64,000 nucleotides of DNA from Actinomadura sp. WMMA1423. Its GTDB lineage: Bacteria > Actinomycetota > Actinomycetes > Streptosporangiales > Streptosporangiaceae. Below, piece by piece: positions 7,978 through 14,999 of the stretch. The notes under the pieces were generated by a model. That model saw only the letters and a list, made by a program, of their open reading frames with translations, did not search any database and was not told where the DNA came from. The stretch is taken from contig NZ_CP041244.1 of NCBI RefSeq assembly GCF_006547145.1, positions 3,286,001 through 3,350,000 of the forward strand, given 5' to 3'. The translations under genes and the position numbers were made by a program. Numbering within the stretch: the stretch's first letter is position 1; each line of letters opens with the position of its first letter.

Positions 7978-8604
7978 TCAGCCCGTCGCGGCGAAGGACA
8001 GCACCGCGACGAGCGCACCGGCGAGCATGCACGGGCCGAACGGGAACTCGCCCTTGCGCGACCGCCGGACGATCATGATGCCCAGGGCGGCGAGGCCGCC
8101 GAGCAGGTAGGTCGTCAGCAGGCCGGCGATCCAGGCGTCCCGCCCGAACCAGCCGAGGTAGAGGCCGAGCACGCCGGACAGCTTGACGTCCCCCATCCCG
8201 ATCCCGGACGGGACCGCGAGCGCCTGCGCGAAGTACAGCGCGAACAGCGCGGCCATGCCGACGAGCGCGTGCGCGAACCGCTGCGGGCCGTCCTCGCTGA
8301 ACGGCGCGGCCGCGGCGAGCAGCGCCGCCGCGACCCCGTAGGAGGGGAGCGTCAACCGGTCGGGCAGCCGCCTCACCGCGACGTCGACGAAGCCGAGCAG
8401 GGTGCCGGCGGCCGCGAGGTACAGCAGCGCGGGCAGGACGGGCTCCATCCCGACCCGCCACCCGAGCACGCCGAACAGGGCCGCCGTGACCAGCCCCGCC
8501 ACGGCCCGGCTCCGGCGCGTGACCTCGCCCGCGTACGGCGCCGCCAACGGCGCCGCGAGCACGCCGACCACGAACCCGACGGGCACCAACATGAACGCGA
8601 CCAT
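7978..8604 (-). CDS. Prepilin peptidase, A24 family, methylase-less, 208 aa
   Basis: This is a multi-pass membrane protein. The two aspartates of A24 proteases are present in FVDVAVRRLPDRLT (~72-85) and GMGDVKL (~135-141). The N-terminal zinc/methyltransferase domain of full-length PilD is absent, as in the short archaeal/actinobacterial TadV/CpaA type. Such enzymes process Flp/Tad pilin leaders, but no pilin or Tad gene lies beside it. It ends 4 bases from the convergent LCP gene. Confidence 0.85.
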   Translation of the reverse strand: MVAFMLVPVGFVVGVLAAPLAAPYAGEVTRRSRAVAGLVTAALFGVLGWRVGMEPVLPALLYLAAAGTLLGFVDVAVRRLPDRLTLPSYGVAAALLAAAAPFSEDGPQRFAHALVGMAALFALYFAQALAVPSGIGMGDVKLSGVLGLYLGWFGRDAWIAGLLTTYLLGGLAALGIMIVRRSRKGEFPFGPCMLAGALVAVLSFAATG

Positions 8605-8677
8605 CGCCCCTCGCCCCGATCCGGCATCTGCACGGCCCCCGGCACCATAACCGCCCGGAGCGTCAACCGTCCTCGGG

Positions 8678-9097
8678 CTAGGTCACGGCAGCGATCAGGA
8701 CGGCGATGCCGACCAGCGCGAAGACGCAGCCGACGGCGACCGCGCCCGCCGAAGCGGCCAGGGCCCGGCCGGACCTCGTGTCCATCCGCGCGGCCCGCGG
8801 ATCCCGCGGGTCGTAGAGGACGGCGACCGGACGGCCCTCGAGCCGTTCCAACTCGAAGGACCCGCCGCTGCTCTGGGCGACCGTCTCGATCTCGGCGCCC
8901 TCCAGCGTCCGGAACCGCAGCACCGGGAAGTGATCGTAGGAGTCGTCCCCCGGGACCCGGTGGATCCCGACGACGATTCCCGGCACCCGGTGCGCGCGGG
9001 CCAGGAACGCGCGGCTGGTCCGGTACTGGTGAACCCCGCCGAAGACGGAGGCCCCGCCGAAGGCGACCATCACGACCACGAAGACCCACACCGACAT
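8678..9097 (-). CDS. DUF3592-type membrane protein, 139 aa
   Basis: An N-terminal helix (VWVFVVVMVAFGGASVFGG) and a C-terminal helix (GAVAVGCVFALVGIAVLIAA) flank an extracytoplasmic beta region with VPGIVVGIHRV, FPVLRFRTLEG and VAVLYDPRDPRAARMD. This is the layout and wording of DUF3592 proteins. The function is not known. I use ATG 9097; the GTG directly before it is also possible. It lies 27 bp downstream of the next membrane-protein gene on the same strand and is probably co-transcribed with it. Confidence 0.75.
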   Translation of the reverse strand: MSVWVFVVVMVAFGGASVFGGVHQYRTSRAFLARAHRVPGIVVGIHRVPGDDSYDHFPVLRFRTLEGAEIETVAQSSGGSFELERLEGRPVAVLYDPRDPRAARMDTRSGRALAASAGAVAVGCVFALVGIAVLIAAVT

Positions 9098-9127
9098 CAC
9101 CGGCGCCGGCCGAGTCGGGGACGACGG

Positions 9128-9649
9128 TCAGCGGCGGTAGTAGCGGCGGTCATAACGAGGGTCGTAGCGGGGGTCGTAGTCGTCATCGCCGTTGACCAGG
9201 AGCCAGACGAAATAGCACAGCAGCAGCCCGGCGAGGACACTGCCGATGTCGATCGCGCCGCCGCCGGTGAACGACTCATGGGTCGCGGGGGCCGTGCAGA
9301 CATGGTTCTTGCACTTGGCCCCCTTGTGCTCGTCCAGCCATTCCTCGGGCGGCGACTTCACCCGGACGTGCGGCTTGTCGTCGATCATCACCGCCGTCTG
9401 CCGCACACCGTCCTCCACCGCGGTGGCACCGGGCTCGAAGTACTTGCCGGCGTGGATCCGGGGCCGGTCCTCGTAGATCGCGTTGACCGCCTTCGCCTGC
9501 AGCCAGGAACGGTTGGCCACGCAGATGATCAACACGATGCCCATCATCACGAGGAGCACGATGCGGGCGATCAGCCCGATGCAACCCAACCCGGGACTCC
9601 GACGGTAGAACACACTGAGGACCCGTCCGGAGACCGGCGGAAGGCGCAA
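9128..9649 (-). CDS. Two-helix membrane protein with C-terminal YDPR repeats, 173 aa
   Basis: Not recognised. The N-terminal basic segment is followed by a helix (LIARIVLLVMMGIVLIICVA). A ~90-residue extracytoplasmic loop follows, with two cysteines (KCKNHVC) that could form a disulfide, then a second helix (SVLAGLLLCYFVWLLV). The tail is acidic/aromatic (YDPRYDPRYDRRYYRR). The start is uncertain: ATG 9649 gives the full length, and an internal GTG about 12 residues later is an alternative. It probably forms an operon with the DUF3592 gene. Confidence 0.65.
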   Translation of the reverse strand: MRLPPVSGRVLSVFYRRSPGLGCIGLIARIVLLVMMGIVLIICVANRSWLQAKAVNAIYEDRPRIHAGKYFEPGATAVEDGVRQTAVMIDDKPHVRVKSPPEEWLDEHKGAKCKNHVCTAPATHESFTGGGAIDIGSVLAGLLLCYFVWLLVNGDDDYDPRYDPRYDRRYYRR

Positions 9650-9690
9650 CCGGTTCCGATCGGCGCGAGGAACAGAACGGGCGAAAACGA

Positions 9691-9714
9691 GACGGCCCCT
9701 GGGAAGGGGCCGTC
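9691..9714 (-). terminator. Intrinsic terminator of the RNase III-like gene
   Basis: Stem GACGGCCCC / GGGGCCGTC with a 6-base loop. On the minus strand it is followed by TCGTTTTCG. It lies 80 bp past the stop of the 9795-10508 gene. Confidence 0.7.
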
Positions 9715-9794
9715 TCCGGTCAGGAGCTCACAGGAAGGCTGTCAGCTCGAGCCGTCCCCGGGGGCGTCGCCCACGGGAACAGCCGGTCGTCCAC

Positions 9795-10508
9795 TCACTC
9801 GTTGAGCGCGTGCCAGGCGGCCTCAGCGGCCTGCTTCTCGGCCTCCTTGGCCTTGCTGCCGTGGCCCGGGCCGTACTCGACGCCGCCGACCAGGACCCAG
9901 ACCGTGAAGTACGCCTTGTGCTCCGGACCGCTCCGGTGGAGCCGGTACTCAGGCTCCCCCAGGCCCTTGCGGGTGGCGAGGGCCTGCAGCGCGCTCTTCC
10001 AGTCCAGCCCCTCGCCCAGCAGCGCCAGCCGTCCGACGAGTTCGCCGAACAACGGGCGCACCAGGGCGGAGACTCCGTCCATGCCGCGTTGCAGGTGAAC
10101 CACTCCGATCAGCGCGGTCAGCGTGTCGGCAAGAATGGAGTCCTTGTCCATTCCACCGCCGGCCTGCTCGCCGCGCCCCAGCCGGATGTGGGGCCCGACT
10201 CCGAGCGATCGGGCCACTCCCGCCAGCGCCGGAACGGCGACAGCTGCGGCCCGCAACCGGCTCAGCGGACCCTCCGCGTCCTCGGGGTGGCGGTGGAACA
10301 CGAGGTCGGTGATGCTCATTCGCAGAGCCGCCTCCCCCACGAAGACCAAGCGCTGGTCAGCGGAGAGGCCGCCGTTCTCGTAGGCGAAGGAGCGGTGCGT
10401 CAGCGCCTGCTCGAACAGCGGGTCGTCGTGCGCGACCCCGAACACACCGGCCAGTTCCTCTCGACCCGGTGCCGAACCGTCTCGCCGCGCCGATTCTTCG
10501 ACCGTCAT
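9795..10508 (-). CDS. RNase III-like protein with degenerate active site plus dsRBD, 237 aa
   Basis: ATG 10508 follows AAGGAG at ideal spacing. Longer in-frame starts would place the shared bipartite promoter inside the gene. Residues ~20-150 align with the RNase III catalytic domain (LFEQALTHRSFAYENG, ILADTLTALIGVV) and ~165-237 with a double-stranded RNA-binding domain (ALQALATRKGLGEPEY, GHGSKAKEAEKQAAEAAW). The signature normally read as NERLEFLGD is DQRLVFVGE here, and the ADTxEALIG glutamate is threonine. Of the catalytic acids only the Asp of LAD is intact. It may bind dsRNA without cutting it. The canonical rnc is expected elsewhere (beside ribosomal protein/smc genes). It is divergent from the GHKL gene. 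Confidence 0.8.
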   Translation of the reverse strand: MTVEESARRDGSAPGREELAGVFGVAHDDPLFEQALTHRSFAYENGGLSADQRLVFVGEAALRMSITDLVFHRHPEDAEGPLSRLRAAAVAVPALAGVARSLGVGPHIRLGRGEQAGGGMDKDSILADTLTALIGVVHLQRGMDGVSALVRPLFGELVGRLALLGEGLDWKSALQALATRKGLGEPEYRLHRSGPEHKAYFTVWVLVGGVEYGPGHGSKAKEAEKQAAEAAWHALNE

Positions 10509-10565
10509 CCTCGTCTCCTTCTTGTTTTTCGACAGGTCGTGGAGGCCCCTAGGGCATCCACAAGA

Positions 10566-10594
10566 GACCGTGCGGCCACCGCGAACGGCCGCAA
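10566..10594 (-). promoter_or_regulatory. Shared bipartite promoter-like motif (copy 1)
   Basis: On the minus strand: TTGCGG, 17 bp, ACGGTC, 57 bp before the RNase III-like ATG. A hairpin (GTGGA...GCCCTAGGGGC...TCCAC) lies between the motif and the ribosome site. Confidence 0.65.
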
Positions 10595-10667
10595 CACTCC
10601 ACCGGCGCGACGGTCGCCGCCCCTGGCCGCTCTCCTTGCCGGCCGCCGGGCTCGCTCCCGGCGCTCC

Positions 10668-10696
10668 TTGCCGGACACGAGCACGCGAGGACGGTC
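10668..10696 (+). promoter_or_regulatory. Shared bipartite promoter-like motif (copy 2)
   Basis: TTGCCG, 17 bp, ACGGTC, 62 bp before the GHKL gene. It is followed by a perfect hairpin CCGCGAGA/TCTCGCGG in the leader. Confidence 0.65.
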
Positions 10697-10758
10697 GACT
10701 CCGCGAGATCTCCGAGGTCTCGCGGCCATCCAAAACAGATCCAGAAGAGAGGAACCTC

Positions 10759-11223
10759 ATGATCGAGGTATCCGAGCGGGGATTCACATGCGTGGGTTCC
10801 TGGCACACCAGGCGGGGCCCGCAGCCCGCGGCATCCCGAAGGCTGGTGAAGATCCTCCTTGCCGGCCAGCCGGACAGGGAGGACCTGGCGACGCTCGTCG
10901 TGACCGAACTGGTCACCAACGCCTACCGGCACGGGCTGAACCTGACCGACGAGGAGATCCAGAGCATGGACGCGTTCCCCGCGGACGTGGTCCTGAAGCT
11001 GGCCGGCATCAGGCGCGGAAAGTCGTACTACCTCCGCATCGAGGTGTACGACCCCAACCCGACACCGCCCGACTGGGCTCGCGGCCTCGATGACCATTCC
11101 GCCCTCGACGGCCGGGGGCTGGCAATGATCCGCGAGCAACTGGCCCTCTACGGGGCCATCTCCACCAAGAGCGGGAAGTGCGTGGTGGCCGAGTACGAAC
11201 TGGACCACCCCACCTCCTCCTGA
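10759..11223 (+). CDS. GHKL-fold ATP-binding protein, anti-sigma (RsbW/SpoIIAB) type, 154 aa
   Basis: ATG 10759 follows GAGAGG. The protein is a single HATPase_c domain. It has the N-box ELVTNAYRHG (~49-58), a DPNP-containing region before the ATP lid, a G-box-like GRGLAMIREQ (~116-125), and a terminal strand KCVVAEYEL. Stand-alone domains of this kind in actinomycetes are usually serine-kinase anti-sigma factors or regulators of anti-anti-sigma factors. No sigma or STAS partner is adjacent. It is preceded by the bipartite motif and followed by a strong terminator, so it is monocistronic. Confidence 0.85.
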   Translation: MIEVSERGFTCVGSWHTRRGPQPAASRRLVKILLAGQPDREDLATLVVTELVTNAYRHGLNLTDEEIQSMDAFPADVVLKLAGIRRGKSYYLRIEVYDPNPTPPDWARGLDDHSALDGRGLAMIREQLALYGAISTKSGKCVVAEYELDHPTSS

Positions 11224-11277
11224 CCGCGCCGCCGGCACGTCCGTCCGGAGGGCACGCGGCCAGACGACGCCGACCCG

Positions 11278-11310
11278 ACCGGCCTCCCCCTCACGAGGGC
11301 GGAGGCCGGT
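11278..11310 (+). terminator. Intrinsic terminator of the GHKL gene
   Basis: Perfect stem ACCGGCCTCC / GGAGGCCGGT, followed by TCTCGTCC. It is 55 bp after the stop. Confidence 0.7.
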
Positions 11311-11340
11311 TCTCGTCCGCGCACCTCACGCCCCCGGAGG

Positions 11341-11369
11341 TTGCCGTCCGTGATCGCGTCCGGACGGTA
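11341..11369 (+). promoter_or_regulatory. Shared bipartite promoter-like motif (copy 3)
   Basis: TTGCCG, 17 bp, ACGGTA, 60 bp before the 11429 gene. A 5-bp GCGAG/CTCGC hairpin follows. Confidence 0.65.
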
Positions 11370-11428
11370 GACCCCGCGAGGACCTTCCCAGTTCTCGCCA
11401 CGCAACCAAGACCGAAGGAGCATTTTCC

Positions 11429-11929
11429 ATGCGCGACCTGACCGGAGTCATCGGACACCGTCCGCGGCCGTTCTCCGAGTTCGAGATGGGCGTTGGAGCG
11501 CCCGCCTTCAACGGGGACGAGCTGTGCACGTACGCGGTGCCCACGGCCAAGACGGTCGAGAGCGCGGTGTCCGGCATCTACGCCGACCTGCCCCGCAGGG
11601 TGCAGAACAACGTGCTGGACATCGTGACGGAACTGATCGGCATCGCCAAGGGATCCGGCCAGCCGATGCGGGGAGTGGTGCAGGCCCACGTGCCGGCCTG
11701 CACCCTGTCCCTGGGCTGGTTCGAGGACGGGGGCTTCCACTACCCCCTGATCACGGTGTTCAGCCCTGACCCCGAGATGCCCGAGCTGCCCGACGCGGCG
11801 GGATCGCTGCGGAACTGGGTCGTCCGGCTGATCTCGCGCACCTTCCGGTGCGGCGCTTTCGGCCACAGCGGCCGGGGCAAGACCTTCTGGGCCGTGGTGG
11901 ACTTCCAGGAGACCCCGCCCACCGCCTGA
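11429..11929 (+). CDS. GHKL-like protein with degenerate N-box, 166 aa
   Basis: ATG 11429 follows GAAGGAG. The protein resembles its upstream neighbour in outline: an N-terminal strand region, then the helix RRVQNNVLDIVTELIGIAKG (~51-70) at the position of the GHKL N-box, and a final GHSGRGKTFWAVVDF strand. The Asn/Arg-His-Gly core of the N-box (ELVTNAYRHG in the neighbour) is missing, and no GxGL G-box is visible, so ATP binding is doubtful. I infer a diverged, possibly non-catalytic partner or paralogue of the 10759 protein. This is a judgement on pattern only. It is monocistronic between the bipartite motif and a strong terminator. Confidence 0.7.
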   Translation: MRDLTGVIGHRPRPFSEFEMGVGAPAFNGDELCTYAVPTAKTVESAVSGIYADLPRRVQNNVLDIVTELIGIAKGSGQPMRGVVQAHVPACTLSLGWFEDGGFHYPLITVFSPDPEMPELPDAAGSLRNWVVRLISRTFRCGAFGHSGRGKTFWAVVDFQETPPTA

Positions 11930-11967
11930 CCTACGCCCGGCATCCACCGATCCGGGCGACGCAGTGG

Positions 11968-11998
11968 CCGGCCTCCACCCCGACGGGGTGGAGGCCGG
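11968..11998 (+). terminator. Strong intrinsic terminator
   Basis: 14-bp perfect stem CCGGCCTCCACCCC / GGGGTGGAGGCCGG with a 3-base loop, then TACTTCTTTCT. The same stem recurs at 55193-55225. Confidence 0.85.
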
Positions 11999-12060
11999 TA
12001 CTTCTTTCTGCCGCCGATCGGGAGTCCCCCGCCCGGCTCGAAGAAATTCCAGAAAGCGTG

Positions 12061-12089
12061 TTGACGCCTCGGCGGGCTTCCGCACGGTC
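12061..12089 (+). promoter_or_regulatory. Shared bipartite promoter-like motif (copy 4)
   Basis: TTGACG, 17 bp, ACGGTC, then CACTATGCG, 68 bp before the 26-residue ORF. A CGGGTC/GACCCG hairpin follows. Confidence 0.65.
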
Positions 12090-12156
12090 CACTATGCGGG
12101 TCCTCGCGACCCGTCATTTTGTTCACATGTGATTGCAACTGAAACGGGGTATTGAT

Positions 12157-12237
12157 ATGTCCAAGGAAATTGGCAAGAACGAAGAGGGCACCATCGTCAT
12201 CACCGACGAGGGCGTCATCGACGTCGAGACCAAGTGA
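12157..12237 (+). CDS. 26-residue acidic peptide ORF
   Basis: ATG 12157 to TGA 12237 encodes MSKEIGKNEEGTIVITDEGV followed by six more residues. The ribosome site is weak (ACGGGG). It is placed exactly where a gene is expected: after copy 4 of the bipartite motif and its hairpin, and before a strong terminator. The third codon positions are G/C except near the start. It is either a real small protein or the decayed or regulatory remnant of one. There is no Cys/Ser/Thr-rich core to suggest a modified peptide. It is not recognised. Confidence 0.5.
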   Translation: MSKEIGKNEEGTIVITDEGVIDVETK

Positions 12238-12276
12238 TCAAGGCGCGGCCTGAGGCCGCGGTGATCTGATCGACAG

Positions 12277-12312
12277 ACCGCCCTCGTCCCGGACATCCGG
12301 GGCGAGGGCGGT
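12277..12312 (+). terminator. Intrinsic terminator
   Basis: Stem ACCGCCCTCG / CGAGGGCGGT followed by TCTTCTTCTC. A second small hairpin (CGCGGCC/GGCCGCG) lies just upstream at 12244-12260. Confidence 0.8.
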
Positions 12313-12339
12313 TCTTCTTCTCGTCCGGCCGCCGCCGGG

Positions 12340-13818
12340 TCAGTCGCGGAGGCGGACGCGGCAGGCGAGGTGCAGGGCGAACGCGGTGTCGGGGTCGGTC
12401 AGGTCGGCGCCGAGCCTTTCGACGATCTTCCTGATCCGGTAGTTGACCGCGTTCGGGTGCAGCGCCAGCCGGGAGGCGGCGGCCTTCAACGAGCCGCGCG
12501 CGTCGAGATAGGCGCACAGCGTGGCGATGGCCTCGGCCGACCGCTCCGGGCCGAGCGCGTCGAGCGGCCGCAGCAGGTCGTCGACCACCCGGAGGCTGAG
12601 CGGCGAGGTGGCGATCTGGGCGAGCACCCGGTTGATGCCCGCGGCGTCGAAGGCGTGGACGAGTTCGCGGGAGCGGACGGCGATCGCCGCGGCCGCGCGG
12701 GCCTCGGTGGCCGACTGGCGCAGCCCTTCGATCCCGCGCTGCGCCGTGCCGATCCCGAAGCGCAGCACCGTGCCGGGATGCTCCTCGGCCACGGCGGCCC
12801 GCACGGAGTCGATCAGCAGGAGGGCGCGCGGCTGGCGGATCTCGGTCCGGGCGGTGCCGACCAGCACGATGTCGGCGGCGAGGCGGGCCAGGTTCCACGC
12901 CTCGCCGGACGGCTGCCGGGCCTGGTGGGTGCGCAGGGTGAGGGTGTCGAACAGCCGCCGCAGTTCCGCGAGTTCGGCGGGGTCCGGGCCGGGCGGCCTG
13001 TCCGGCGTCATCCAGATCACGGTGTGCAGGTCGTCGACGGCCAGGCCGAGCAGCCGGGCCCGGTCGGCCAGTGCCCCCGCCTGGGCCCGCTCGGTGACGA
13101 TCAACTCGGTGAGGATGTCGGACCGGGTCTGGCCTGGCGCGGTCTCCCGCTCCAGCGCGAACTGCCGCAGCCGGCCGATCGCGGCGGCCACCGCGGGAAG
13201 CACCAGCCGGACAGCGTCGTCGGGCGGACCCGTCACGCCGCCCTGGCGGCGGCCCGCCACCCAGATCGGCTCCACGCCGGCCGGCCCCGCCGGCTCGTCG
13301 GTCGTCGTCAGGGTTCGGCCGAGCACCGCCCCGACCCGTTCCAGCAGCGCGGCGACGCGGTCGCCGCCGGCGGCGCCGGGGGAATCGCCGACCTCGCGGA
13401 CGATCCGCAGCGCGGCCTGCGCGCGGGCGAGCGAGTCGGCGGCGTCGCCGCGGATCACCTGGCCGAGGTAGAGCACGAGCTCGGCGACGTCGCAGTCCTC
13501 TTCGGCCGCGAGCACGGCCAGGCGTGCCCGTTCGGCCAGCCGGGCGGCGGTGATCGGCAGCGGTCCGCAGCCGATGAGCACCAGCGCGGGCACGCCGCGT
13601 TCGGCGGCGGTCCGGACGGCGATGTCGAGTTCGTATCCGGCGGCCCTCGCGGCCGACCGGCCCGTCACGACGACCAGTGCGCCCTCCGGGGCGCGCCGCA
13701 GCCGCGCCAGCACCTCGACCGCGGTGACGGAGGTGAGCGGCACGGCGTCGGCCGGGCCGGCGAGCAGGGTGAGGGGGAGCCGGGAACCGGCCCCGACCAG
13801 GTCCGCGACAAAGGACAC
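12340..13818 (-). CDS. PucR-family transcriptional regulator, 492 aa
   Basis: The N-terminal PucR ligand domain begins at once after GTG 13818 (SFVADLVGAGSRLPLTLLAG). A central GGDEF-like/CdaR region follows, and a C-terminal PucR-type HTH (LDARGSLKAAASRLALHPNA, then YRIRKIVERLG). An in-frame ATG at 13869 would add 17 residues and place the 17-bp palindrome inside the gene, so GTG 13818 is preferred. PucR proteins respond to purine-type or related nitrogenous intermediates. This one is divergent from the DUF917/hydantoinase/ABC operon and is its likely regulator. Confidence 0.85.
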   Translation of the reverse strand: MSFVADLVGAGSRLPLTLLAGPADAVPLTSVTAVEVLARLRRAPEGALVVVTGRSAARAAGYELDIAVRTAAERGVPALVLIGCGPLPITAARLAERARLAVLAAEEDCDVAELVLYLGQVIRGDAADSLARAQAALRIVREVGDSPGAAGGDRVAALLERVGAVLGRTLTTTDEPAGPAGVEPIWVAGRRQGGVTGPPDDAVRLVLPAVAAAIGRLRQFALERETAPGQTRSDILTELIVTERAQAGALADRARLLGLAVDDLHTVIWMTPDRPPGPDPAELAELRRLFDTLTLRTHQARQPSGEAWNLARLAADIVLVGTARTEIRQPRALLLIDSVRAAVAEEHPGTVLRFGIGTAQRGIEGLRQSATEARAAAAIAVRSRELVHAFDAAGINRVLAQIATSPLSLRVVDDLLRPLDALGPERSAEAIATLCAYLDARGSLKAAASRLALHPNAVNYRIRKIVERLGADLTDPDTAFALHLACRVRLRD

Positions 13819-13825
13819 CCCCGCA

Positions 13826-13842
13826 TTGTGCCACTGGCACAA
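13826..13842. promoter_or_regulatory. Perfect 17-bp palindrome, candidate PucR operator
   Basis: TTGTGCCACTGGCACAA has 8-bp arms around one base. A further half-site TTGTGCC lies at 13857-13863. Both fall in the 89-bp space between the PucR start and the DUF917 start. Confidence 0.65.
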
Positions 13843-13907
13843 ACACTGGCGAAACCTTGTGCCCTCCACCCTTCCGCCAGGTCAGGCGGTGGGGACATTC
13901 TTCCAGC

Positions 13908-14999
13908 ATGCAGATGACACCTTCGAGGACCGGTCGCGTGACTCTCGACGACGTTCCGGCGCTCGCCCGCGGCTGCGCGATCCTGGGAACCGGGGGCGGC
14001 GGGGACGTCGAGACGGGCACGCTGACCGCGGTCCGGGCGATCGACGAGTTCGGCGAGGTGCCGCTCATCCCGCTGTCGGAGGTGCCCGACGACAGCCTCG
14101 TCCTTCCGCTGTCAGGGATCGGAGCGCCCACCGTCGCCCACGAGATGCTCATGAGCGGGGAGGAGCCGCTGCTCATCCGGGACGAGGTCGAGCGGATCCT
14201 CGGCCGTCCGGTGGCCGCGGTGATGGCGTGCGAGATCGGCGGCTCGAACGGCGTCGGGCCGGTCGGCTGGGCGGCGCGGCTCGGCCTGCCGCTGGTCGAC
14301 GCCGACGGCATGGGACGGGCGTTCCCCGAGGTCCAGATGGTCGCGATGTACGTGGCGGAGCGGCCGGTGAACATCGTCGTCCTGGCCGACGTCCAGGGCA
14401 ACGTCACCATGGTCCGCCCCGTCGACGGGCTGTGGTCGGAGCGCATCTCCCGCGCGGTCTGCGTCGCCAGCGGGGCGTCCGCGCTGATGGCCGACTACGT
14501 GCTGACCGGCGCGCAGGCCCGGGGCGCGGTCATCGAGGGGACCGTGAGCAAGGCCCTCGCGATCGGCCACGCCGTGCGGGACGGCTCCGACCCGCTCGGT
14601 TCCCTGTGCGCGACGCTGGACGCCACCGTCCTGATCACCGGGAAGGTCATCGACGTTGAGCGGCGGACGGGCGGCGGGTTCGTCCGCGGCAGCCTGGTCG
14701 TCGACGGCACGGGCGACGACCGCGGCCGCCTGCTCCGGGTGGAGATCCAGAACGAGAACCTGATCGCGCTGGAGGACGGCCGGCCGCGCGCCTGCGTCCC
14801 CGACCTGATCACCGTGGTGGACGCGCAGACCGCCGGCGCCATCTCGACCGAGTCGCTGCGCTACGGACAGCGGGTGGCGGTGCTGTCCTGGCCGTGCGAC
14901 CCGATCTGGCGGACCGAGCGCGGTCTCGCCACGGCCGGCCCGCGGGCGTTCGGCTACGACATCGACTACACGCCCGTGGAGGAGCTCAACCATGGCTGA
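13908..14999 (+). CDS. DUF917 family protein (S-methyl thiohydantoin desulfurase-like), 363 aa
   Basis: It starts at ATG 13908. The family signature is near the N-terminus (LDDVPALARGCAILGTGGGG), followed by GIGAPTVAHEM and EIGGSNGVGP. Characterised DUF917 relatives act on hydantoin/thiohydantoin rings and are typically encoded next to a hydantoinase A/oxoprolinase-type subunit, as here. Its end overlaps the next start by 8 bp, indicating coupling. No good ribosome site precedes ATG 13908, so the ATG 6 bp later is an alternative. The actual substrate cannot be read from sequence. Confidence 0.85.
   Translation: MQMTPSRTGRVTLDDVPALARGCAILGTGGGGDVETGTLTAVRAIDEFGEVPLIPLSEVPDDSLVLPLSGIGAPTVAHEMLMSGEEPLLIRDEVERILGRPVAAVMACEIGGSNGVGPVGWAARLGLPLVDADGMGRAFPEVQMVAMYVAERPVNIVVLADVQGNVTMVRPVDGLWSERISRAVCVASGASALMADYVLTGAQARGAVIEGTVSKALAIGHAVRDGSDPLGSLCATLDATVLITGKVIDVERRTGGGFVRGSLVVDGTGDDRGRLLRVEIQNENLIALEDGRPRACVPDLITVVDAQTAGAISTESLRYGQRVAVLSWPCDPIWRTERGLATAGPRAFGYDIDYTPVEELNHG

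Noticed and set aside
13819..13869. 17-residue longer PucR starting at ATG 13869
   Set aside because: The extension has no similarity to PucR N-termini and would bury the 17-bp palindrome.
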